Numbered from the stretch's first letter, positions 50,230 to 61,370 are shown. The stretch: DNA of 64,000 nt from Chromobotia macracanthus (GCA_036877525.1 JAZGTH010000005.1:5474001-5538000); one strand, 5' to 3'. Made by a program: numbers and translations. Notes: generated from the letters alone by a model not told the origin.

Positions 50230-50580
50230 ACAAAGACATTTAACTGAAGCCCACGTTGACGTCTCCGCACTGCATGATAGATCATTTCACACCTTTTGAA
50301 ACATAATAGCCTTCTATTTAGTGATATTCAGGCTCAATTTTCAACAATTAATTACACTGGATTGGCAGCGCAAAAAAATACCAGTTGCCATGAAAAGGAT
50401 TTGATTTCAATTATCTCGACTCAAAGGGGGTATGATTTCCGAATACACTTAAGCAAAATTATAACAGGACTTTGCTCCCCAGAAAATTGGGTGTGTTTAA
50501 AGAGTGATTATGTGGTGAATGGATGGGTGTTCAATGGGAGTGAATGCTCAGGCTCACCATGAAAGGCACTCAATTATCCC
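50230..50580. promoter_or_regulatory. Candidate noncoding regulatory element
   Basis: This complex, non-repetitive stretch includes CAACAATTAATTACACTGGA and TTTCAATTATCTCGACTC, with several homeodomain-type cores. It lies about 2.3 kb past the end of the ARX-type gene. Mammalian ARX has known enhancers on this side, which makes the position suggestive. Conservation was not testable. Confidence 0.25.
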
Positions 50581-51949
50581 TGATTGCTCCCCTTCACAGT
50601 GTAGCCAGTAGAGTTATTGCTGTGATTGGGAAGAAATTTACATGGCGTCTTTCTGCTGAGGGAAACAGAAAGGGCTGCAGGGTTAGATTCTGAAAAGACA
50701 GCCAAGGGGTCAGTTAAGCAGATGTGGTGGAGAAGGAGCCTGAACGGGTCATTAGGGGTGGCAGAAAAATAAAGCTGAATAAAAAACAGTAAAAAATAAG
50801 AAACAACTTGAGGTTTTACAGATACTCTTCGCTTAAAATTGTATATAATTACATCATGAAATAGAACCACAAAAAACATAGTAGACAACATGTTTCTGAA
50901 GGCACTACCTTTAGAACAGACGGTGTTTGTCCAATTTCTCTCATCTATATCTGCTTTAATCATAAAGTGAAAACACAATAAGTTATACTGTACACTGCTT
51001 ATTCAAGTACTTAGGAGTATACAGTCTTGTTTGCCAAGGTTTGTTTTGTTATCAGTTGTCTCTCTGTTTTGCTATAGCACAACTCTTGCTGTCCATTTTT
51101 CTAACATTTTAAACAGTGTAGTGTTTAGTAAAATAAAAAAAAATTTTTATATGTTAAAAGAGCACCTTTTTGCCCTTATAGCATACATTTAGATTTGTTT
51201 CCATTTAAAACTGTTTCTTTGGGTTAAAACTCTTTGGGTGCTTATATAACTTGTGAACTAGTGTTTGGACTGATTGTGTAAAGTGTCTTATAAAGACACC
51301 TGCACTCATAATAATACTCGCTATAATCCTCCTACTTATCAACAAGTCACCACATACTCCACACAGTCACAATAGCGACCCCTGAAACTGTTCAGTTCCA
51401 TTCTGTATAGAAAGTGTCTTAATCCGTGGTTGGTAATCAGTGATTTAAATTGACCATTCAATATTTAAACATGTTAAGCCCTCTTAACAGTGGTTTGTGA
51501 ATGGCTTTTCAGACCAGTTAAGTAGGACATTATTTCTGTATATTATTCATTGCTTTCAATGTTAGGTCAAAGATGGTACACATAAATCGTACTCTAGTCC
51601 AACGACATGACGCTTAATGTCGTTCTTTTCAATGACCAAATGACAAATCACCCTATACACCAAACTAATTGGATGACTGCTTAGTTCGAAGGAATTAAAA
51701 CAGGCTTACGACTGGCATAGACTTAACAACTCGGTTTTCTGCCTTTGACAAGAAAAAAAACCAAAGCAGGAAGCTGAGGTAAGCGTAAGCCTCTTAATTT
51801 GCATGAATAGTGAAAATAAGTATTAGGCATTAATGCCCAGATTACATGGACACCTATGGAGGCGCTTTCTGTGCAGCGATTACCATGGCCGCAAAAACGA
51901 CTAACCTTTGTCATAAAATGTTAACAGATATTTTATTTTAGCAGGTGAT

Positions 51950-52100
51950 CACATTAAAGTTCGTTGACGAATTAGGCTGGCATCATTATAGGCCTAATTA
52001 CGCTTCGTTTCAGTGGCTTCATGCAGGTAAAAATAATGGCTAATACACTTGACCAGTTCGTGCTGTTAACTGCATCATGCATGTAAACATATTCATATAA
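51950..52100. promoter_or_regulatory. Candidate noncoding regulatory element
   Basis: Non-repetitive DNA with ATAGGCCTAATTACGC and AATGGCTAATACACTTGACC lies under 1 kb from the ARX-type stop codon. It could also be distal 3' UTR. Confidence 0.2.
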
Positions 52101-52849
52101 TTGCACTAATAAAATTGCTATTTTTTGTTTCGTCGTGGGTTATGGGTAGTTTCCTTTCACCACAGTTCCACATGACAAGGGGCCAGAAAATGTAAAAGTT
52201 AGGCTTACTACAAACCTGACAAAATGTATTTCAAGCAATAATTGCTTAACTTACGTCGTTCCGCCTTATATTTCTTAAGAACTAAGGACATTTTCTCACA
52301 AATCATTTTCGATTCAGTTTATTTTTTATTAGGTTCACATAATATTTCCCTGGTTCATTTATGAAGAAAGACATACAATTAATTTCTCTCCCTGAAGTAT
52401 GTGGGCTCATAATACATAAATAAAGCTCTTGGTAATGCACGGCAAAGCCTACCATATTCAGTCATATCCAACACAGAAAGTGCAGCCTTTTCACAGATCT
52501 TAATATTTTAAGAAAGTACATGTAGAATAAAAAAACTTTGTCACTACGCAAGGTACTTTTTGTCTGAGCGCTTAAACGCGTCTTGTCCTGTTTGCTTATC
52601 ATTTGTAGCAACCAGCAATCAATTCATATACGGATATGGAGACATTAATAATTGTGATGCAAAATGAACAAGATAAAAATATCAAGATGGTACAGTCTAC
52701 GAACATTAAACACATAAACACACATTCAGTACGTGTTACTACCAGACACAAAACATTTGCAATGATACATGATGTCTCTTAATAATCTAGATATCAGTGC
52801 TTCTGCTTGACTTTGGTCTTTTGTCATCTCTCAGTGAGATGTGTGTGGT

Positions 52850-55512
52850 TCAGCACTCCTCCTTTTCAGTCACTGCAGCAGCTGTGATGTGAGTAAGATG
52901 AGCAGAATGCTCCTTTGCTTTGAGACGCAGTGCTGCTATGCTGGAAGCCCGAGGGTCCACTGCTGAGGGCGATGAAGAGGAGAGAAGATGGGTGATGTGG
53001 GAGCGGGGATGAACTGGACCCTCGATGAAAGGAAGAGGTATCCTTTGCAGTGTCGTTGGACTTAAGCTTGTAAACAGCCTGATGAGAAATTAAGAAACAT
53101 AATATTACAATGCGCTTCAATACATGAATATATTACGTCCAGCTTAAAACTGATGTATCATTAACAGTAAAAATAAGCAATACGCAAAACGCTTTAATTA
53201 AAAAGCATAATAGTAATAAACGAAAAGAATAACGCCTTGATGAACCTGACCTTCCAAAAGTAGGGTTGATGAAAGCAGGATGTCTAAACATGGCTGCCCC
53301 TAACAGAGCACTGAAGCTGTGGGGAGAGGTAGAGCTTATGGGTGGCTGAGTTAGTCTTTGGAGGGGGACAGGCCAAGCTGAATCGATTGCTGGATGAGGG
53401 TTCGGGACGAAAGGATTCCCACTCAGGTAATGACACAAGGGCTGTGCGGAAGGAGGGGTTCCAGGATAGTTTAGGCTCAGAGAGTGTGACTGGACCCCTG
53501 TCTTTTCCCTTTTCCTCCATTTTGCTCGTCGGTTCTGGAACCAGACCTTGAGAGCAAAATTATGTCAGTTGTATGTAAAACAATCCCTTTTTGTATTTCG
53601 GTACATTTGGCTACAAAATTGTGTCACACTTCGTTGAAAGCACAAGTTCTTACCCCTGTAAAAAGTTACATAAGTTTAGAGCCAACTTTTACAGTAAAAT
53701 AAAAAATAGATGGTATGTTTTTTGTGATATTTAAATCCATCGAAAACGCGGAAAGTCAATTTGCAAAATCAATTTCAATCAAAAAAGCATTGGAAACAAT
53801 TAGTATAGACAATTTACTGTATGAAATTCAAGCTGGATTGTTGCCTACTCATTAATATATAAATGTAACAGAAAAGATGAAACAATACTTTCTGTAATAA
53901 ATTAGGTCTACTTTGAGACAACAACAGGAACCTTTAAAACAGAATCAGGATTTCACTGATGTTTTTTTTAAATAGTTTCCTGTCGTGGCGTGTTTCCAAT
54001 AAACTAAACAAGCCTATTATTAAATGTTGGAAAGGTGTTAAAAAACAATACTTACTTGCACCCGCGCTTCTGTAAGGTCTAATCTCATTGCTAACTCCTC
54101 CCTTAGAATAAAGAAAAAACATTTATGTGAAGTGTCTTAAAATTTGCTGCTATCATAGGCTGCTACTATTTTTAATGTATCTATTCATTTGTTTATATTA
54201 TAAATACAATGGTAAGAAAATAATAATAATAATATCCACTTAATGTTCGTACTGTTGTTTTGCTTTCAGTACTGCACATTACACAGATTAAAAGCGGCAA
54301 ACTAAAGAATGTATAATAATGTGTTAGGAAATATAAACAAAACATTTTAAATTATTCAAAATAATATTTAAACGCAGTGTGTGTAGTTTGATTAGGTATT
54401 TTATCGATTTTAAACTGAAAATTACTTTTGACATCATTATGCTCATTATTTTAAAAATATAAAAAAATATTAAAGAATATTGCCGCAGGTTAAGGTATTA
54501 AATAACTATTAATTAAAAGTTCTACATTTCCATGATCTGCCAAGTGTTGTTGTTACCTTGTGAACACATCTGGGTAGTGGGTCTTTTGGAAAGCTCTCTC
54601 CAGCTCCTCTAGCTGATAACTGGTAAATGTAGTCCGATATCTCCTCTGTTTTCGTTTTAACATGCCATCTTCATTGTCACTTCCAGCTGATAAAGTATTT
54701 TCCTCACTGTTTTGCAAATATGTTCCTCGCTCCCGAAGCCCCATTAGTCCCGGAGAAAAATCCTTCTCTCTACATAGTCTTTCATTATCTATTACGTCCG
54801 CCTCTGGTCTCTGGTCCGCCGCGGGACTGGAAGTGCTGTTGCAGGACTTAAGAGACGCATTTTCCTGAAAGGATCTACGACTGATGCTCACTAGAGAGGC
54901 CTCAGTTATTAAGTTTTCACAAGATTGGTGCAGAGGTCGTGACTCCGTTGCCTCACTGTCATCTGTGTGAATTTCTCTCGAAGAGTCTGTCATTGTCCCC
55001 AAGGGGGCAAAGGGGCGGCGGAACTTGAGCGGCAGGTGCATGTCCGTTTGAAGGGGCCACAAACTGTTTGGTGTTGCTGTTAACAAAGAAGGTTTTGTAA
55101 AACAACCGTCAACTTGGTAAATACATTTAAAATTTAGAAATTAATATATTCATATTAAACTTAACTTAAAATAAAGGATAAGTCTAGATCAAAATTCTGC
55201 TTCAGCCGCTTGAACTTTTTTTAATAAAAGGCACTAATTAAAGGTATTGGCTTACTTTGCTGAGTTTCACAAACAACGAGACAATGAATAGCATTTTTTT
55301 GACAGTTATTAAACGAATACATCACAGTGCAAGAACTTACGTTCAGATGCCAAGATGCGCTCTCTTGCTCCTGCGAAACCTGGTTCTCCGACCACTTTTA
55401 AGGGACTTTTCCTACCAAGAATGCTGTCGATGCAGTACGAAGACAACAGAGGATGCGATTTACATTTGCAGTTTGTTTGATCTGGATTATTATTCTCTGC
55501 TATTTTGCTCAT
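52850..55512 (-). CDS. arx: ARX-type aristaless-related homeobox transcription factor
   Basis: Paired-class homeodomain regulator; in vertebrates ARX controls forebrain interneuron and pancreatic alpha-cell development. Five exons, as in ARX: 55512-55341, 55076-54557, 54101-54056, 53546-53251 and 53078-52850 (TGA), giving 420 residues. The N-terminal eh1-like octapeptide LLSSYCIDSILGR is shared with ARX. The homeodomain (about 201-260) begins QRRYRTTFTSYQLEELERAF and contains VWFQNRRAKWRKRE; its Gln at recognition-helix position 50 is typical of the aristaless group. The OAR domain RASSIAALRLKAKEHSAHL (about 388-406) is followed by a tail ending EKEEC, close to mammalian GKEVC. FRHPAFINPTFGRLF also matches ARX. 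Mammalian ARX is 562 residues; the poly-alanine tracts and the acidic run are missing here. With pdk3 and pcyt1b adjacent, this is an arx co-orthologue, possibly the second teleost copy. Confidence 0.93.
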
Positions 55513-56131
55513 ATCTCTGGCTTTCATGAAGGCACTGCTCGATGACTGGTGGCACTGGAGGCTCGCGCACGCTGACCTTTGTACTGATGCTTCAGCTTCC
55601 AAAACTCATCCGCAGCATCTGATTGGTTATCCTATGAAAGGCGCTGTGTGCTCCAATTTACAGACCCTGTCGTTTTCTCTGGCAATGAACCATTGCGTGT
55701 GTCGCGCAAATAACTTGTTCACATTTGACATGAGAATCTAAATTTCTTTAGAAAAGCAATAGTACCACAGGCCACATTACAGTATACATGTATGCTATAT
55801 AATATCTTATAATTAACAGGACAATATTAATATAGGCAATATTAATTACAATATTAATATAGACAATATTAATATTTATAAATATATAAATGATAACTAA
55901 AGGGATAATTATTATTTCTTTGTCCTAATAAGTAGCAAGAACTATTGCACTTTCAGTTTTAACCTCAGAGAAATGACAATAAAAGGAGACAGAATACACA
56001 TGGAAAGCAGTTTTTAAGTCACAATTTTCTTCAGTGCAGTTACAAAGCTATCACAGGTTTGTAAATCTAGGTTTATTAGCGGGTTTGTGTGGCGTTGAAT
56101 TGCGGGACACTCTCCATACACTGCGCCTTAA

Positions 56132-56145
56132 GCGCCATCTGCTGT
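56132..56145 (-). promoter_or_regulatory. CTCF-like motif, reverse orientation
   Basis: On the minus strand ACAGCAGATGGCGC agrees with CCASYAGRKGGCRS at 13 of 14 positions. Its orientation is convergent with the motifs at 34652 and 43215. Confidence 0.3.
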
Positions 56146-56467
56146 GTTTACTGACGTTGTACATGGTAAAACCAGCTCATCAATTTCCCATTTGACCGAC
56201 ATAAAAAAACGTGAAAATAAAAAAGTAAAATTAATAAATACCTACATACAACAACATAATAATAATGATAACGTGAGTACTTTAATACTATGATTCTAAA
56301 ATTCTATAAAATTCTAAAAACAGACCAAAAAGTCTGTCAATTTTTATAATAGAAGAATTAATCGGATTTCATATTTTAAAAGTCAAAACGTATTTGTTTG
56401 TTTAAAAGCACACCATTATTTACATAGCAGTGTTTTGCACACATAGTTGTCACGGTCACGCGTCATG

Positions 56468-56481
56468 GTCTCCATGGAAAC
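56468..56481. promoter_or_regulatory. RFX-type X-box upstream of spag16
   Basis: GTCTCCATGGAAAC is a near-perfect palindromic X-box (pattern GTNNCC-NN-GGNAAC), the site bound by RFX factors that drive ciliary genes. It ends 45 bases before the spag16 start codon, a typical position, and SPAG16 is an axonemal protein. Confidence 0.65.
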
Positions 56482-56526
56482 CGAACACAACTTGGTACTA
56501 CAAAGCAACAGAAACATTTCAGAAAA

Positions 56527-58371
56527 ATGTCAGCCATCTACGAGGTAGCTGAAGAATCTGTCGACGGTCCATATTACCTCGAGAACGTTTTAATTCCCGA
56601 GGACTCCGAGGATGATTATAAATATGAGGAGGTGACTGTCGACGACGAACTCAGCATAACTGAGGGAGAAGAGGATCTGGAAACCGCTGTTAAAGCTTTG
56701 CGGGATGGAATCAGTGCCACCGAATGGACAACACAGAGGAACCCTCCGACCAAACATCCAGTCTCTAAAATACCCGAGATTGTGGACGACTTTCTCCGCA
56801 ATTATCTGGTAAAAATGGGCATGGAACGAACGTTAGATTGCTTCCAAACCGAGTGGTTCGAGATGCTACAAAAAGGCTTAATAAAAACAGACACAACGGA
56901 ACTTGTTCCGGATGTCTATACACACAACCAGCTCCTGGACAACGAGCTAAAGAATGTGCAACGAGAACGAGACAGCTACAAACTGGCTGCGTATGAAGCT
57001 GGAGAGACCATAGTGAAACTTCAAAGAGAGAGGGATTTTCATAGGATGCAGCACAAACGTGTAGTTCAAGAGAAGAACAAACTTATTGAGGATTTAAAGA
57101 AGTTGAAGAAGCACTATGCATCCTACGAGCCTGCTCTTAGACAGCTAAATGAGAAATATCAGAAAGCACTGAGACAGAAAATGCTGGTTAGTCTAGAAAG
57201 AGACAGAGCTTTTAGTCAGGTCCACACTCTAGACAGCACTCTTCGTATTGCACATTCTTCCCCAGGATCCCAAACAACTGCGAAAGTTGGCAACCCTCCA
57301 CAGGAAAGACAGAAAATCCAGAAGAGTCCAGAAAGAGGAAAACACCCACCGTGTGACATTGCATCCTATGATACTATTAAAGACCCAAACAAAAACACTA
57401 CACACCCCAAAGACTCTGAATTCCCAGCGAGCACTCGTGTCAATCCATACTTGCCACAAATCAAAGCTCTTTCTTCCCTCAACAACAAGTCATCCAACCT
57501 CTCTCTCTCTAAGTCTTTCAAGGCACACACTATGGCAGTGAGCTTCCTCGCACTTCATCCTCGTAAAATGATAGTAGCTTCCTCAAGCGATGACCAGCTT
57601 TGGAGATTATGGGGAATACCAGAGGGCGAGATGATCATGACTGGTGAGGGTCACACTGATTGGCTATCGTCTTGTAGTTTCCATCCCAGTGGTGGTTATT
57701 TGGGTACAACAAGCGGGGACACCACAGTTAAGATTTGGGACTTTGCTCAAGGTCGATGCGTGCTTAGCTTAGAAGGACACATTCATGCCACCTGGGGCTG
57801 TTCCTTTCATTCCTGTGGTGACTTTGTGGCTTCTTGTTCTATGGACAACACGGCCAAAGTATGGGACTTGAATAGCGAGCGTTGTCGCTGCACTCTACGC
57901 GGACATGTTGACTCAGTGAACAGCATTTACTTCCTGCCTTTTTCAAACATCCTGCTTACCTGCTCTGCAGACAAGACCATCTCTCTTTGGGATGCCCGTG
58001 CTGGATTGTGTGCCCAGACTTTCTATGGGCACAAGCATTCATGCAACCATGCAACCTTCAATGCCACTGGTGACACGATTGCATCGTGTGACTCTTTTGG
58101 GGTGGTCAAATTATGGGATGTAAGGAATGGGTCAGCTATGGTGACCATGGATACCGGGCCTCATCCCGGCAACCAAGTGGCCTTCAGTCCAAACGGAAGA
58201 ATGTTAGCAGTTGCAAATAATGATGACTCTGTGAAAATATTGGAAATGTCATCTTTACATTTGTCAAGTCTAACAGGTCATGAGGATGCAGTTCAGAGTG
58301 TTATTTTTGATCATAAAGGGGAATACCTGCTGTCTGCAGGGTCAGATGGTGAAATTCTCATCTGGTCATAG
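56527..58371 (+). CDS. spag16: Sperm-associated antigen 16 (PF20 homologue), intronless
   Basis: An axonemal central-apparatus protein required for motile cilia and flagella. A single uninterrupted ORF encodes 614 residues; human SPAG16 has 631. N-terminal YYLENVLIPEDSEDDYKYEE and the acidic segment resemble human SPAG16. They are followed by VDDFLRNYLVKMGMERTLDC, a dimerisation-type helix with LDCFQTEW. A coiled coil spans about residues 140-240, and seven WD40 repeats fill about 330-614 (for example GHTDWLSSCSFHPSGGYLGT, TVKIWDF, TAKVWDL, ISLWDAR, VKLWDV, ILIWS at the end). The ATG has a good context and no in-frame Met lies upstream. Mammalian SPAG16 is split into many exons over a very large locus, so an intact intronless copy suggests retroposition. 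Conservation of the whole frame indicates it is under selection and functional. An X-box lies just upstream. Confidence 0.94.
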   Translation: MSAIYEVAEESVDGPYYLENVLIPEDSEDDYKYEEVTVDDELSITEGEEDLETAVKALRDGISATEWTTQRNPPTKHPVSKIPEIVDDFLRNYLVKMGMERTLDCFQTEWFEMLQKGLIKTDTTELVPDVYTHNQLLDNELKNVQRERDSYKLAAYEAGETIVKLQRERDFHRMQHKRVVQEKNKLIEDLKKLKKHYASYEPALRQLNEKYQKALRQKMLVSLERDRAFSQVHTLDSTLRIAHSSPGSQTTAKVGNPPQERQKIQKSPERGKHPPCDIASYDTIKDPNKNTTHPKDSEFPASTRVNPYLPQIKALSSLNNKSSNLSLSKSFKAHTMAVSFLALHPRKMIVASSSDDQLWRLWGIPEGEMIMTGEGHTDWLSSCSFHPSGGYLGTTSGDTTVKIWDFAQGRCVLSLEGHIHATWGCSFHSCGDFVASCSMDNTAKVWDLNSERCRCTLRGHVDSVNSIYFLPFSNILLTCSADKTISLWDARAGLCAQTFYGHKHSCNHATFNATGDTIASCDSFGVVKLWDVRNGSAMVTMDTGPHPGNQVAFSPNGRMLAVANNDDSVKILEMSSLHLSSLTGHEDAVQSVIFDHKGEYLLSAGSDGEILIWS

Positions 58372-59079
58372 CAATACATGCCTGCAATGCTGAGAAATGG
58401 ATTTTAAATAAAAAAACAAACATTTTTGTTATTGATAAATATTAATCAGTAGTTATCATAAAATAAAATGCTGTGTATTGCACAAAAATATTTTTCACAT
58501 CTATATAAATATCTTGTAAGATTTGAACTAGTTCAGATTCATTTAACTATAAAATTAAGACTTTTTTCTCGTGTTTTTTATAAAGTGGTACTTTAATTTA
58601 GCATTCTCTGAAGTGTATTTGCAATCATATGTGAGTCTTTAACAATTATATAAAAGAATACAAATAAAATGTAATAGAAACGGCAGTTCTCCTCGTCTTT
58701 GGGTGGCGCGTTTGTCTCAGCGCATGGGAGGTTGAAAACGGAAGTGCGTATCTAGAAAAACAGAGACACGCCCCCCTCAGGTCACTGGGGCGTGTTGCAG
58801 ACTGGAGGAAATTACATATTCCGTTAATAAGATTTTTTAAAATCATTCGTGAAATACTGATTTTAAAATCAGCGATAAAATCAGTCGTGTCAATGTTTTA
58901 TTGGAAGAACAGCGGAGTAACCATTGACAAGATCGGACAGTTCTCTGACAACAAGCAAAGGCATCATCCTGATGTTGATCATGTCGCTGTAACTACAGAT
59001 CGTTTACCAAATACAGATCACGTTTAAAACATACTGACGTTTTCCTGAGCAGTTAAAGCCTCACTCGATCACCGTCAAA
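58372..59079. other. spag16-ccdc82 spacer
   Basis: AT-rich 3' flank of spag16, then less AT-rich DNA from about 58680 (containing GGTGGCGCG and GGGGCGTG) that is the likely ccdc82 promoter and 5' UTR. No coding exon is seen. Confidence 0.5.
58407..58412 (+). terminator. spag16 polyadenylation signal
   Basis: AATAAA lies about 36 bases after the stop codon, followed by A- and T-rich DNA. Confidence 0.5.
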
Positions 59080-61370
59080 ATGATGAAAAGCGTGGGAAAG
59101 CTTTTTGGTTTAAGACGAAAATGCGCGCCCCCCAAATCTCGCATTGACAAGAAAAAGCCGCGCGTGAATCCCATTGATCGTATGCTGGATGACAGTGACG
59201 AGGGCTCGTACGCCAGCACGACGAGCGTCAGTTCAGAAAGTGAATACCAGAACTCCGATGAGGAATCTGGAAGCTCCGACAGCTCCTACAGAGCACGGGA
59301 GAGTGAGACCGACAGCAGTGACAGCAACGGGACGGATGAGAAATGCACGGTGTCACGAAGACAGAGAAAAACATCCGCCAGCGCGACGGCGTTAGACGAC
59401 GACGACTCGAGCGATTCGTCCACCGACGTCGGCGGAGAGCCGCTCAGAAGAGCGCTGCAGAGAAAACGGCTCAGGCTGCCGGAGGATTCGGAAGACGAGG
59501 CTTTGAATAAGAAAAAGAGAGAGGCAGAGGTTAAACAAGCTGCAGCCAAGAGAAGAGAGAGAAAGAATAAACTCATCGAGCTGTCCAGGAGGAGAAAGTC
59601 AGGTACCTCTCGGCGCAAACGCAGAACATTGGTAAGTAAACGTACTAGTACAAATGTTAAGAGAAGTATTTATTATACATTCAATAGCTGAATGTTTTAC
59701 AGGATTCAGAAGAAGAGGAGAGAGAGGGAGATAAAGGGAACAAACTGGAAGAGCAGAGTAAAGCAGATGATTCTGGAGATGAATCTAGTGTGGCAGAGAA
59801 TGGCAGTCCTCTGAACAGCAGCGAGGAGGAAAAACTTGATGACAGTGACAGTCTGAAAGATTTTATCGTGGAGGAAAATGAACAGAAGAAGGATGAAGAG
59901 AAAGAGGGGGAGGCAAACGAGAAAGCCTTCCTATCTCACCTCCCACGCCAATGTAACACCTTTGGTTCTGTCTTTTGTTTTATGTTTATAACTTTTAGGT
60001 TTCTGTCAACTTCATTTTTCTCTTTGCTTAACAGTTATCACAGGATCTCAGCTCACCCACTTTAATGTGGTGGTCAAAGCCTTGTTGATCAATGTACTGG
60101 ATCCATCCTTCCTCAAGTCACTTTATAGTATGTATAGGAATTTCTTACTTTTCTTAGCATTGGATTTAGACTAAGTTTGAGCAGTTAAGTTTAAATATAT
60201 GAAGAATATCTGCCTTCAGCAAATGTTCAAATGAGCATTAAGAACACACAGGGTTGTTGCCACATAGTCAGGTTTGGGTCAGGAGAGCAAATGCAGTAAT
60301 CTAAAAATCAATCACTGAAAGTTTAAAAGTTCTGCATGTGGGCTTGTTCAAAATCAATGCTATATTAGTATATTAGTGCTGTCACGTCTTGACTGTAGGT
60401 GGTGAGAGAACAAAGCGGTACGCCCAGGAGATGAAGTCATCCTTGCACCATTTTGACGAGCGGTTGGTTCTCCCCCGCCTGGAGAACCTGAAGCAGAGGA
60501 GCCGCTGGAAAGACCGATACAAAGTAAGACAGGGCATTGAAGATGTTCTTATGGGTTGAGCATAATTGCTTGCTTTTCTATTAGACTTAATTGTAAATGG
60601 AGTGTTCAATAAATATTTGAGGCATATTTTTTTTTTTAAACAGGAACGGGTGGAATGTTACCCCAAGTTGCGGGTTATGGCGACAAGGGCCCTTTCAAAG
60701 GGATGTGAAGCTTGTGAACTCCACAGGACAGGTCGCTTCACTGTGCGGCTTTCTGGGCAGTTGTATCACAACACAACCCTACAGGAGGACCAGTTCATGC
60801 CTGATGACTCACAGGTCTGCTGGTTTCCCTACAAGTGCCTTATAAATACTGACCCTACATTGTTAGAAGGTGTTGATGGCTACTTGATTTGTTTTTTGTA
60901 TGTCAAAAATTGCAGAGTTTCTTTGTTGGCTCTGTCTGTGCCAGTCGTACTGAGGTCTACCATGGCCTGAAGCACTTTAAGTTCCATCTGTTCGAAAGGT
61001 GTCGTACAGCTTTAGAAGCTCAGAAGGAAGTAGAGGTAATGGGTAAAGATGGAGATGACAACGAGCCAGTTAAAGACACAGTCAACAAGGTGTTCACCAA
61101 ACTGCAAGAGGGAGGCTGGATCAGTGAGGTATGTATATAAAATATGCTTAAGTTTTTTCTTAAGGATATTTTAAAAAATAATGGAAATGTGCCTGAACAG
61201 TCCAGCATAATACGTTACTGGGGTCAAAGTAGATGTTAAGGTATAGTTTACAAACATGTTTGCCATCTCCTTAATTGTTTCCTGTTTTGCCTCCATTTAT
61301 CAAGCAATACGAGAAGTTTCAAGAACATCTCAATTCTGCTGATTTCTTCCAGGAAGAAAAGCTGGACTGA
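59080..61370 (+). CDS. ccdc82: Coiled-coil domain-containing protein 82
   Basis: Poorly characterised protein found across vertebrates. Seven exons: 59080-59631, 59703-59952, 60035-60127, 60399-60523, 60644-60814, 60916-61128 and 61305-61370 (TGA). They give 489 residues; human CCDC82 has 544. The N-terminal half is Ser/Asp/Glu-rich and low complexity (DESGSSDSSYR-type acidic repeats) with Lys/Arg-rich blocks, as in human CCDC82, and looks disordered and nuclear. The conserved C-terminal domain has LTHFNVVVKALLINVLDPSF, RLENLKQRSRWKDRYKERVE, CEACELHRTGRFTVRLSGQL, FVGSVCASRTEVYHGLKHFK, and it ends ADFFQEEKLD. The Cys pair CEAC might bind metal. The start Met is chosen by the 5' end of the open frame and by the basic N-terminus. 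Confidence 0.92.

Larger units (their letters stand above)
42990..52849. other. Gene-poor region downstream of the ARX-type gene
   Basis: No coding exon or RNA gene is supported across nearly 10 kb. Open frames here are short, lack splice support and match no family I know. Contents are a CTCF-like motif at 43215, a homopolymer palindrome at 44211-44285, a 9-bp tandem repeat at 45110, a MITE ending at 46537, a T-rich repeat-like block at about 48800-49130, and stretches rich in homeodomain-type TAATTA/TAATTG motifs that could be conserved noncoding DNA. The human counterpart interval holds POLA1, which is absent here. Confidence 0.5.
55513..56526. other. Divergent arx-spag16 intergenic region
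   Basis: This 1 kb contains the promoters of both genes. Between lies very AT-rich DNA with repeated ATATTAATATAG-type units (55805-55880), a reverse CTCF-like motif at 56132 and an X-box at 56468. No coding sequence is supported; the open frame at 55505-55741 overlaps the arx start antisense. Confidence 0.6.

Noticed and set aside
50574..50978. 134-codon minus-strand ORF in the gene-poor region
   Set aside because: No similarity or splice signals supporting a gene; a frame of this length can occur by chance in 64 kb.
59286..59618. 110-codon Ser/Leu-rich minus-strand ORF
   Set aside because: It is the antisense shadow of the Ser/Asp/Glu-rich ccdc82 exon.
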